A stretch of 5,268 nt of DNA from an uncultured Bacilli bacterium. GTDB lineage: Bacteria; Bacillota_I; Bacilli_A; RF39; UBA660. Below the pieces are notes generated by a model. That model searched no databases. It was given only the letters and a program-made list of their open reading frames with translations, and was not told where the DNA came from. The DNA is taken from positions 1-5,268 of the forward strand of contig CALVJF010000058.1 in NCBI GenBank assembly GCA_944331885.1, written 5' to 3'. Shown in pieces: positions 1 through 5,268 of this stretch. The position numbers were made by a program, and so were the translations under genes. The first letter of the stretch is position 1, and each line of letters begins with the position of its first letter.

Positions 1-505
1 TGTCATAAGCTGAGGAATAATGATTTTCAGCATCTAAACCATGTACGTTTGAAAAATGAGTGTTTTTTAAATTTAATGCTTGAGCTTTCTGATTCATCAT
101 GTTAACAAATTCTTCTTCAGTACCGCCTATTTTTTCGGCCATTGCTACGCTTGCATCATTTCCACTAGCAATGGCTATTCCTTTAATTAATTCTTCAACT
201 TTCATATTAGAATTCGGTTCTAAAAATATTTGACTGCCTCCCATTTTGGCAGCATTTTCGCTAATTAAAACTGAATCACTCATTTTTAAATTTCCTTCTT
301 CAATAGTTTCCATTATTAATAAAAGTGTCATTAATTTAGTCATTGATGCTGGAGCTAATTTGGAATTTTCATTTTTTTTATAAAGTATTTTGCCGGTGGA
401 ATATTCAAGTAAAATAGCTGATTTAGCATTCGGTGTTAATTCACCTGCAGATACATTTACAATAGATATAAATGTAACAAATAGAAAAAATATTATTTTT
501 TTCAT
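1..505 (-). CDS. D-alanyl-D-alanine carboxypeptidase (PBP5/DacF-type, peptidase S11), N-terminal part, cut by the window edge
   Basis: This enzyme trims the terminal D-Ala from peptidoglycan pentapeptides outside the membrane. I translated 168 complete codons from the ATG at 505-503; the gene continues beyond base 1. Residues 1-20 look like a Sec signal peptide: MKK, a hydrophobic core, then a likely cut after Val-Ser-Ala. The mature part starts with the family-typical 'SAILLEYSTGKILY' stretch. The acyl-serine motif SxxK is Ser54-Met-Thr-Lys57, and the second motif SGN is at 114-116 followed by DA. The segment near 155-168 (HGLD...NHYSSAYD) is also typical of the family. The KTG motif and the C-terminal membrane anchor would lie outside the window. 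A GAGGTG ribosome site sits 4 bases before the start, confirming it. It is divergent from the membrane-protein gene at 600. The family is certain; which paralogue (dacA, dacB or dacF) cannot be told from this fragment. Confidence 0.95.
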   Translation of the reverse strand, partial: MKKIIFFLFVTFISIVNVSAGELTPNAKSAILLEYSTGKILYKKNENSKLAPASMTKLMTLLLIMETIEEGNLKMSDSVLISENAAKMGGSQIFLEPNSNMKVEELIKGIAIASGNDASVAMAEKIGGTEEEFVNMMNQKAQALNLKNTHFSNVHGLDAENHYSSAYD

Positions 506-533
506 AATTCACCTCAATTAAATTTATGTTTTT

Positions 534-562
534 AATAAAAAAAATATTTTATTATTCGACAA
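534..562 (-). promoter_or_regulatory. Possible weak promoter for the carboxypeptidase gene
   Basis: Reading the minus strand, TTGTCG at 562-557 resembles a -35 box. With a 17-18 base spacer it meets only poor -10 candidates (TTTATT at 539-534 or TTATTA at 538-533). The transcript would begin near 527 and reach the GAGGTG ribosome site at 517-512. The spacer is so AT-rich that chance matches are expected, so this is tentative. Confidence 0.25.
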
Positions 563-575
563 ATTGTGATATATT
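547..575 (+). promoter_or_regulatory. Candidate extended -10 promoter for the membrane-protein gene
   Basis: TG at 567-568, one base, then TATATT at 570-575 makes an extended -10 box (TGnTATATT). The -35 position 17 bases upstream (547-552, TTTTAT) is poor, which extended -10 promoters tolerate. Transcription would begin about 582, only a few bases before the ribosome site AGGAAGGTG at 584-592, giving a very short leader. An alternative pair (TTCGAC 555-560, TAACAT 578-583) would start inside the ribosome site and is less likely. Confidence 0.4.
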
Positions 576-599
576 TTTAACATAGGAAGGTGTGAGAAA

Positions 600-2558
600 A
601 TGGTTGGCGGTAATGAGCAATCGCAAAATAATGGTACAAATAGTATCAATACTAATCCAAATCCATTAAATAACTCAGTTCCAAATGGAAATAGTAATTT
701 TGATTCAGTAAGTAATGGTTTGGATGTTAATACTCCTGGAGTTAATACTACTAATAATGATATTACTTCTACTACTGTAAATAATAATTATGTAAGCAAT
801 GCTAATGATAATGTTTCTAGTAGTGTTGATAGTAATGTAGTTGATAATAATATGACAAATAATTCAACAAATATAGAAAGTAATGTTGGAAGTAACACTA
901 ATGAACCAGTAGCGAATCCAGGAACTGTAATGAATAATGGAGGGTTAAATGAAGCTTTAACTCCTAATGATAATTTAGCACAACAAGGATTTACATTTGG
1001 TCAAAATAATGAGAAAAAGAAAAAAAATGGAAAAGTAAAAATAATAATTGGAATATTAATAATTGTTGCAATCGCAGCTATAGCTGGTTTTATAGGTTAT
1101 AAAACATATACTAGTTCGCCATACAATTTATTTAAAAGTGCTATAAATTCTGGTTATAGTGAATTTAGTAACATGTTAAAAATTGCTAAAGAAAATACTT
1201 TTGAAGATGATTTAGAAAACGAAACAATTAAATTAAATGGTAATGTTAAATTTGATACAAATATCGATGAGTTAAAGGATTTTACTAATTATACCTACTC
1301 TTTTAATACAGGTTTAGATGTAAAAAATAAAAAGATTGAATTAGGTTTAGGAATAAGTGAAAATAGTGATAAACTAATCGAATTATTAGCTTATGTGTTA
1401 GATAATAAGGCATACTTAAAATCAGAGCAATTATTTGATCGAATTATTTATGCTGATGCTGAAGATGAGATTGATTTTGATTCATATGTTTATGAAAATG
1501 ATTTTGAAGTAAATTATGACGATTTAGATTATATCGTAAAAAAAGTTAAGGATTATGCAATAAATAGTATTGATAAGGAAAAATTATCTAAAGAAAGTGT
1601 AGAAATTACTGTTAATGGTGAAAAATTAAAAGTAAACAGTAACTCTTATAATTTGGATGCGGAAACAATGAAAAATACTATTAAAAGTATTATTGATGCA
1701 ATGCTTGAAGATAAAGAATTAATAGAAAAATTGGTTAATCTATCAGGTACTACTGAAGACGAAGTTAAAAGTACTTTAGAAGAAGCTAAAGATGTTGATC
1801 TTAGTACATATGAAGATTCTATTATCAATATTTATACCAAGGGTTTTGCTAATACTATAGTTGGTTTTAGTATTTATAGTGATGGTGAAGAAGTTCTTTT
1901 CTATTCCGACTATAATAATATTACAAAATGGGAATTATATAATGTAGAATTAAATAGCGAGGAAGCATTTACTACTATTGAATGTGAAGGCGATGTATGT
2001 AATATTAATATTGGTGATGATTCCGATTATTTAAAATTAAAAATAACAAATGAAAATGATAAAAAAACAACTATTGATTATGACTTTAGCTTTGCTTCTT
2101 ATGATATAAAAGTTAATGGCACAGTGACTTTTGAACAAGTTGAAAAAACTGACAAAAAAATGAGTGCTAAAGTAGATTTTAGTGTTAAAGCTAATATAGA
2201 TGGTGAGGAATTTACTTTTGATGTTAATTTAGATGCTAATATGGAAATCGGCGCTAAAATCGGAGATGTTAATACAAATAATGCAATTAATGCTGAGGAT
2301 TTGACTGAGGAAGATCTTCAATTAATTATTGACAATTTAGAAAAAGCTCTTCAAGGTACAATATTCTATGATTTAATAGAAAATAGTTTGAGTACAACTA
2401 TTAATAATTCTAATAATGAAATTAGTAATGCTTATTGTGATTTAGCTTTTAATTGTAAAGATTGCGTTGATGGACAATGTGTTTGTCAATATTATGATGA
2501 AGATTATAATTTACAATCAATAATTTGTCCTGATGATAATTTTTATTCTTATTATTAA
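600..2558 (+). CDS. Unrecognised single-pass membrane protein with an Asn-rich N-terminal tail and a Cys-rich C-terminus
   Basis: I do not recognise a named family and assign no function. The 652-residue product has four visible parts. Residues 1-138 are low-complexity: about 40 Asn, many Ser/Thr/Val, and no Lys, Arg, Cys, His or Trp. Residues 139-147 form a Lys-rich patch (KKKKNGKVK). Residues about 148-166 are one strongly hydrophobic helix. Residues 168-652 are an acidic, probably extracytoplasmic region with alternating beta-like strands and helical stretches (for example 355-398). The Lys patch before the helix predicts N-terminus inside and C-terminus outside. A dockerin-like loop lies at 556-568, and all eight Cys are extracytoplasmic (462, 467, 613, 619, 622, 627, 629, 642). 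There is no signal-peptidase site, lipobox or LPxTG motif. The ATG is set by AGGAAGGTG 7 bases upstream. It stands alone as a transcription unit, divergent from the carboxypeptidase and convergent with pnp. An envelope or surface role is inference only. Confidence 0.9.
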   Translation: MVGGNEQSQNNGTNSINTNPNPLNNSVPNGNSNFDSVSNGLDVNTPGVNTTNNDITSTTVNNNYVSNANDNVSSSVDSNVVDNNMTNNSTNIESNVGSNTNEPVANPGTVMNNGGLNEALTPNDNLAQQGFTFGQNNEKKKKNGKVKIIIGILIIVAIAAIAGFIGYKTYTSSPYNLFKSAINSGYSEFSNMLKIAKENTFEDDLENETIKLNGNVKFDTNIDELKDFTNYTYSFNTGLDVKNKKIELGLGISENSDKLIELLAYVLDNKAYLKSEQLFDRIIYADAEDEIDFDSYVYENDFEVNYDDLDYIVKKVKDYAINSIDKEKLSKESVEITVNGEKLKVNSNSYNLDAETMKNTIKSIIDAMLEDKELIEKLVNLSGTTEDEVKSTLEEAKDVDLSTYEDSIINIYTKGFANTIVGFSIYSDGEEVLFYSDYNNITKWELYNVELNSEEAFTTIECEGDVCNINIGDDSDYLKLKITNENDKKTTIDYDFSFASYDIKVNGTVTFEQVEKTDKKMSAKVDFSVKANIDGEEFTFDVNLDANMEIGAKIGDVNTNNAINAEDLTEEDLQLIIDNLEKALQGTIFYDLIENSLSTTINNSNNEISNAYCDLAFNCKDCVDGQCVCQYYDEDYNLQSIICPDDNFYSYY

Positions 2559-2559
2559 G

Positions 2560-2605
2560 CCACAAAAAAAGGGATTAATTATCAATCCTTTTTTTGTGGT
2601 TTTTT
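2560..2605 (+). terminator. Rho-independent terminator of the membrane-protein gene, overlapping the 3' end of pnp
   Basis: The left arm at 2560-2576 (CCAC, seven A, GGGATT) pairs with the right arm at 2584-2599 (AATCC, seven T, GTGG). This gives 13 continuous base pairs plus three more past one bulged G. Six T follow at 2600-2605 on the plus strand. It starts two bases after the TAA of the upstream gene. On the minus strand the bases after the hairpin (from 2559 down) are mixed A/T without a T-run, so it looks one-directional. The right arm and T-run are also the last seven codons of pnp. Confidence 0.85.
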
Positions 2606-4732
2606 ACTTTTTGGGAGAGCTTCTTTACGAGATAGATTTAAGCGTCCTTTATTGTCATAGCCTAAAGCTTTAACAATTATTTCATCCCCTATTTTTACGA
2701 TATCTGTTGTTTTTTTAACACGTTCTTCTGCTAGTTGCGAAATATGAACTAATCCTTCACAGCCTGGCCAGATTTCAACAAAGCAACCAAATTCTTCTAT
2801 TTTTACAACGCGGCCGTTATATATTTTATTTACTTCAACTTCTCGAACTACATTTTCAATCATTTCTTTAGTTTTATTTATGACATTTATGTCATTATGA
2901 TAAATCAAGACACGACCATCATCTTCTAAATCAACTTTAACAGCATCTTTATCATTAACACTTATTACATTGCTAGCTTCTTGAATAATTTTAGTAATCA
3001 TTTCTCCGCCACGACCAATTACATCTTTAATTTTTTCAGGATCAATTTGCATTGTAACTATTTTTGGGGCATATTTACTTAGTTCAGCACGAGGTTTATC
3101 AATAACTGTTTCCATCATATCAAGTATTTCTAAACGAGCTTTTTTTGCTTGGGCTAAAGCTTCTTTTAAAATGTTTTTAGTAACACCTTTAATTTTAATA
3201 TCCATTTGTAATGCAGTAATACCTTTTCTTGTGCCTGCTACTTTAAAGTCCATGTCTCCCATATGGTCTTCTAATCCTTGAATATCAGTTAGAATCGTAT
3301 ATTTTTTACCATTGCTTATTAATCCCATTGCAATGCCTGCTACTGGAGCTTTGATTGGCACTCCGGCTGCCATTAAACTTAAACAGCCTGCACAAATTGT
3401 TGCTTGCGATGAAGAACCATTACTTTCTAATATTTCACTAACAACACGTATTGTATAAGGGAATTCTTCTTCACTTGGAATTACTGCTGATAATGCTCTT
3501 TCTCCTAATGCACCATGGCCTATTTCACGACGACCTGGAGCGCCATAACGACCTGTTTCACCAACTGAAAATTGGGGAAAATTATAATGAAGCATGAATC
3601 TTTTTGAGTCTTCTAATCCTAAACCGTCAAGTATTTGATGTTCACCTAACGCTCCTAAAGTGGTTGTTGCTAAACTTTGAGTTTCACCTCTAGTAAATAC
3701 AGCTGAGCCATGGGTTCTAGGTAATAAATCAATACAAGCACTTAGCGGCCTTATTTCATCCATTGCACGACCATCTGGTCTAATCTTTTTATCAGTAATT
3801 AATCTTCTTACTTCATTGGCTTCAATCATATCTACAACTTTTTTAACTTGTTTTAATAAGTCGTCAATATTTTCTTTATCGGCATAAACTTCAGTAAAAT
3901 TTTCAATTGTTCTTTCTTTAACATTATCAATTGCTTCGTATTTAGCAATTTTATCTTTAATTTGAATTGCTTCTAACATATCTTTAGTTGCATATTCTTC
4001 AACTGCTTGTTGTAAATCTTCATCAATTTTAGCTAGTTCAACTTCAACTTTTTCTTTGCCTATTTCATTTATTATTCTTTCTTGGAATTCGCATAATAGT
4101 TTAATATGTTCATGGCCTACTATTAAAGCTTCAAGCATTTCTTTTTCAGAAACTTCTTTACTACCCGCTTCTACCATGCAAATAGCTTCTTTAGTTCCAG
4201 CAACAGTTAATGATATTGTTGATTTTTCTAATTCTTCAGTTGTAGGGTTAATAATATATTCTTTGCCTATTTTACCAACAACTACACCAGCAACTGGACC
4301 ATCAAATGGAATATTACTTATTCCTAAAGCCAATGAAGAGCCAAATAACGCGGTCATTTCAGGGGAGTTATCTTGATCTACTGATAGTACAGTATTAATT
4401 ACCTGAACTTCATTACGAAAGTTTTCATCAAACATTGGACGAATTGGGCGATCGATTAAGCGAGCTGCTAGAGTTGCGGCATCAGTTGGTCTTCCTTCTC
4501 TTTTAATAAATCCGCCAGGAATTTTGCCAACACTGTATAATTTTTCTTGGTAAACTACTGTTAACGGAAAAAAATCTTGAGTAATAGCATTTTTACCCAT
4601 TACTGCAGCAGTTAAAATAACGGTATCGCCATAGCGAACTAAAACTGATCCGTTAGCTTGTTTAGCTAACCAGCCAGTTTCAACAACTATTTTGCGCCCT
4701 AAAAAATCAAATTCAAATATTTTTTTATTCAT
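2582..4732 (-). CDS. pnp: Polynucleotide phosphorylase (PNPase)
   Basis: PNPase is a cytoplasmic trimer that degrades RNA 3'-to-5' using phosphate, releasing nucleoside diphosphates. At 716 residues the protein is full length, with the standard order: RNase PH domain 1 (about 10-230, with FIKREGRPTD at 75-84), a helical linker (about 240-305), RNase PH domain 2 (about 315-545), KH (about 556-615, GxxG loop Gly573-Arg-Gly-Gly576) and S1 (about 632-702). Catalytic features are all present: RREIGHG at 401-407, the phosphate-binding SNGSSS at 437-442, and the metal-binding acidic pair Asp489 and Asp495 in EDHMGDMDF. The ATG at 4732 is supported by GAGG six bases upstream (4742-4739). The short Lys-rich tail (706-716) ends with tandem stops TGA TAA. 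It lies 46 bases after rpsO on the same strand, separated by a terminator hairpin, so it is probably transcribed by read-through from the rpsO promoter. No frameshift or missing motif was seen. Confidence 0.99.
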   Translation of the reverse strand: MNKKIFEFDFLGRKIVVETGWLAKQANGSVLVRYGDTVILTAAVMGKNAITQDFFPLTVVYQEKLYSVGKIPGGFIKREGRPTDAATLAARLIDRPIRPMFDENFRNEVQVINTVLSVDQDNSPEMTALFGSSLALGISNIPFDGPVAGVVVGKIGKEYIINPTTEELEKSTISLTVAGTKEAICMVEAGSKEVSEKEMLEALIVGHEHIKLLCEFQERIINEIGKEKVEVELAKIDEDLQQAVEEYATKDMLEAIQIKDKIAKYEAIDNVKERTIENFTEVYADKENIDDLLKQVKKVVDMIEANEVRRLITDKKIRPDGRAMDEIRPLSACIDLLPRTHGSAVFTRGETQSLATTTLGALGEHQILDGLGLEDSKRFMLHYNFPQFSVGETGRYGAPGRREIGHGALGERALSAVIPSEEEFPYTIRVVSEILESNGSSSQATICAGCLSLMAAGVPIKAPVAGIAMGLISNGKKYTILTDIQGLEDHMGDMDFKVAGTRKGITALQMDIKIKGVTKNILKEALAQAKKARLEILDMMETVIDKPRAELSKYAPKIVTMQIDPEKIKDVIGRGGEMITKIIQEASNVISVNDKDAVKVDLEDDGRVLIYHNDINVINKTKEMIENVVREVEVNKIYNGRVVKIEEFGCFVEIWPGCEGLVHISQLAEERVKKTTDIVKIGDEIIVKALGYDNKGRLNLSRKEALPKSKKPQKKD

Positions 4733-4750
4733 ACATTACCTCGATTCTAT

Positions 4751-4778
4751 AAAAAAAGACACTTATAAAACAAGTGCC
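4751..4778 (-). terminator. Rho-independent terminator/attenuator between rpsO and pnp
   Basis: On the minus strand GGCACTT (4778-4772) pairs with AAGTGTC (4764-4758) across a 7-base loop, with one G-U pair, and is followed by seven T (4757-4751). The stem begins at the base right after the rpsO TAG stop. The pnp ribosome site (4742-4739) lies nine bases beyond the T-run. The stem is only 7 bp, so partial termination with read-through into pnp is likely. The rpsO-pnp gap is a known site of a terminator and of RNA processing in other bacteria such as E. coli. Confidence 0.85.
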
Positions 4779-5048
4779 CTATTTTCTTAAATTTAACTCT
4801 TTGATTAGTTCACGATAACTTACTACATCGTTATTTTTTAAGTAAGTTAATAAACTACGTCTTTTACCTACTTTCATAAGTAAGCCTCTTTTTGAATGGT
4901 AATCATGCTTATGTTCTTTTAAATGCTCTGTTAATTCATTAATTTCTTCGGTAAGAATTGCAATTTGAACTTCAGTAGCACCACTATTTTTAGCATCTTT
5001 ACCAAACTTTTTTACTAATTCTGCTTTTCTTTCTTTAGAAACTGCCAT
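4779..5048 (-). CDS. rpsO: Small ribosomal subunit protein S15 (uS15)
   Basis: S15 is an early-binding protein of the 30S subunit that binds the 16S rRNA central domain at a three-way junction and helps place S6/S18. The product is 89 residues, exactly the usual length. It carries the family signature: SGATEVQIAILT at 22-33, then LTEHLKEHKHDYHS at 39-52 with His42, His46, Asp49, His51 and Ser52, and GLLMKVGKRRSLLTYL at 55-70. It ends with the usual ELIKELNLRK. A perfect AGGAGG ribosome site (5063-5058) lies nine bases before the ATG. The stop is TAG, directly followed by the terminator stem. It is the first gene of the rpsO-pnp unit, with its own promoter and a structured leader upstream. In several bacteria S15 represses its own mRNA by binding the leader. 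Confidence 0.99.
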   Translation of the reverse strand: MAVSKERKAELVKKFGKDAKNSGATEVQIAILTEEINELTEHLKEHKHDYHSKRGLLMKVGKRRSLLTYLKNNDVVSYRELIKELNLRK

Positions 5049-5057
5049 AAAGTAAAA

Positions 5058-5115
5058 CCTCCTATTCTTAATAAATCGGTTTAATCCTAGTTTAAAACTG
5101 GAGAAGATTTAAACC
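5058..5115 (-). promoter_or_regulatory. Structured rpsO leader, candidate S15 autoregulatory element
   Basis: On the minus strand GGTTTAA (5115-5109) pairs with TTAAACC (5084-5078). Inside it, TCC (5102-5100) pairs with GGA (5087-5085) and AGTT (5099-5096) with AACT (5092-5089), leaving a six-base bulge (ATCTTC, 5108-5103) and one bulged A. In a rival fold, TCTCC (5104-5100) can pair with GGAGG of the ribosome site (5062-5058), four Watson-Crick pairs plus G-U, which would hide the start of rpsO. Two exclusive folds ahead of rpsO suit S15 feedback, which is known in other lineages through unrelated leader structures. That S15 binds here is inference. Confidence 0.45.
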
Positions 5116-5132
5116 AAGAAGAAACTTCTTGG
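5114..5132. repeat. Perfect inverted repeat at the rpsO transcription start
   Basis: Eight-base arms CCAAGAAG (5114-5121) and CTTCTTGG (5125-5132) flank three bases. The repeat begins four bases downstream of the rpsO -10 box and spans the expected start site (about 5129). It could be a DNA operator, or a 5' hairpin if transcription starts at the first C or further upstream. Its last two bases overlap the outer leader stem, so the two structures compete slightly. Confidence 0.6.
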
Positions 5133-5135
5133 TAA

Positions 5136-5164
5136 ATTATATTATATTTTTCAATAAAAATCAA
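5136..5164 (-). promoter_or_regulatory. Sigma-A-type promoter of rpsO-pnp
   Basis: The minus strand has -35 TTGATT (5164-5159), a 17-base spacer and a perfect -10 TATAAT (5141-5136). Transcription should start near 5129, giving a leader of about 80 bases before the rpsO ATG. This is the best promoter match in the window and has ideal spacing, as expected for a ribosomal protein gene. Confidence 0.8.
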
Positions 5165-5268
5165 CTATTTTAATTATTTATAAACATTCGACGCTAATTT
5201 TCATTTGGAAGTCCGTTTTTTTAATAAAAAAGGAAATAAGTCTGATTATAGTATAATACAAGGTGTTT
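5165..5268. other. AT-rich upstream region with no gene, but promoter-like TATAAT motifs near the edge
   Basis: No open reading frame of useful length or RNA gene was seen. Two -10-like boxes sit back to back: TATAAT on the plus strand at 5252-5257 and TATAAT on the minus strand at 5250-5245. The plus one lacks a recognisable -35 (AAAGGA at the 17-base position). The -35 of the minus one would fall at or beyond the right edge. The minus box could be a second upstream promoter for rpsO; the plus box could serve a gene to the right. Confidence 0.3.

Noticed and set aside
600..1014. Asn-codon-rich stretch as a tandem DNA repeat
   Set aside because: The AAT-rich codons recur without a constant period or repeated unit, so this is low-complexity coding sequence.
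1646..1828. Minus-strand open frame of 60 codons inside the membrane-protein gene
   Set aside because: It is antisense to a full-length gene, has no family resemblance, and its Ser/Leu-rich composition is what the opposite strand of acidic AT-rich codons produces.
2579..2584. TGA then TAA at the end of pnp, raising the possibility that TGA is read as Trp (code 4)
   Set aside because: Trp codons in the window are TGG, no in-frame TGA occurs in any gene, and the carboxypeptidase points to a walled organism. With a TAA directly after, the difference would be one residue anyway.
4056..4376. Plus-strand open frame of 106 codons inside pnp
   Set aside because: It is antisense to a highly conserved part of PNPase and has no recognisable domain, so it is a shadow.
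4740..4776. TTGTTT and TATAGA with a 16-base spacer on the minus strand, possible own promoter for pnp
   Set aside because: The -10 match is poor, the elements fall within the terminator stem and T-run, and the start site would fall within the pnp ribosome site.
5178..5204. Minus-strand 8-codon frame (ATG to TAA) upstream of the rpsO promoter, possible leader peptide
   Set aside because: It has no ribosome site and lies upstream of the main rpsO start site, so it would not be in the main transcript.
5211..5232. T-run followed by A-run flanked by CC and GG, possible terminator or hairpin
   Set aside because: The pairing is almost only A-T with a bulge, there is no GC-rich stem, and no gene ends nearby on either strand.

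Overview
The window is strongly AT-rich and reads as bacterial chromosome from a low-GC Gram-positive relative (Bacillota or a neighbouring Bacilli/Mollicutes-type lineage, probably an uncultured gut-type organism). Three things support this: A/T-ending codons dominate, Shine-Dalgarno sites are strong (AGGAGG, GAGGTG, AGGAAGGTG), and the rpsO-pnp gene pair is preceded by a consensus-like sigma-A promoter. A D,D-carboxypeptidase for peptidoglycan implies a cell wall, so this is not a wall-less Mycoplasma. Tryptophan codons are TGG and TGA ends pnp, so the standard bacterial code fits.

Layout, left to right. Positions 1-505 (minus) hold the N-terminal part of a secreted penicillin-binding D-alanyl-D-alanine carboxypeptidase that runs off the left edge. 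A 94-base divergent spacer (506-599) separates it from 600-2558 (plus), a 652-residue predicted single-pass membrane protein. That protein has a long Asn-rich N-terminal tail, one transmembrane helix and a large unrecognised C-terminal part ending in a Cys-rich tail. It converges on pnp (2582-4732, minus), and the plus-strand terminator between them lies partly inside the last codons of pnp. Upstream of pnp, and transcribed with it, is rpsO (4779-5048, minus), with a hairpin terminator in the 46-base gap. The rpsO promoter and a structured leader occupy about 5058-5164. The remaining bases to 5268 hold no convincing gene.

How the genes work together. rpsO (ribosomal protein S15) and pnp (polynucleotide phosphorylase) form the widely conserved rpsO-pnp unit linking ribosome assembly and RNA turnover. 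The intergenic terminator probably lowers pnp expression relative to rpsO, and the rpsO leader has folding potential consistent with S15 autoregulation. The carboxypeptidase and the membrane protein both belong to the cell envelope and are divergently transcribed; any functional link between them is only a guess.

Most of the window is ordinary housekeeping sequence. I see no defence system, mobile element, CRISPR array or RNA gene. The parts worth a second look are the unrecognised membrane protein (charge-segregated Asn-rich tail, dockerin-like loop, Cys cluster), the rpsO leader and the terminator shared with the end of pnp.
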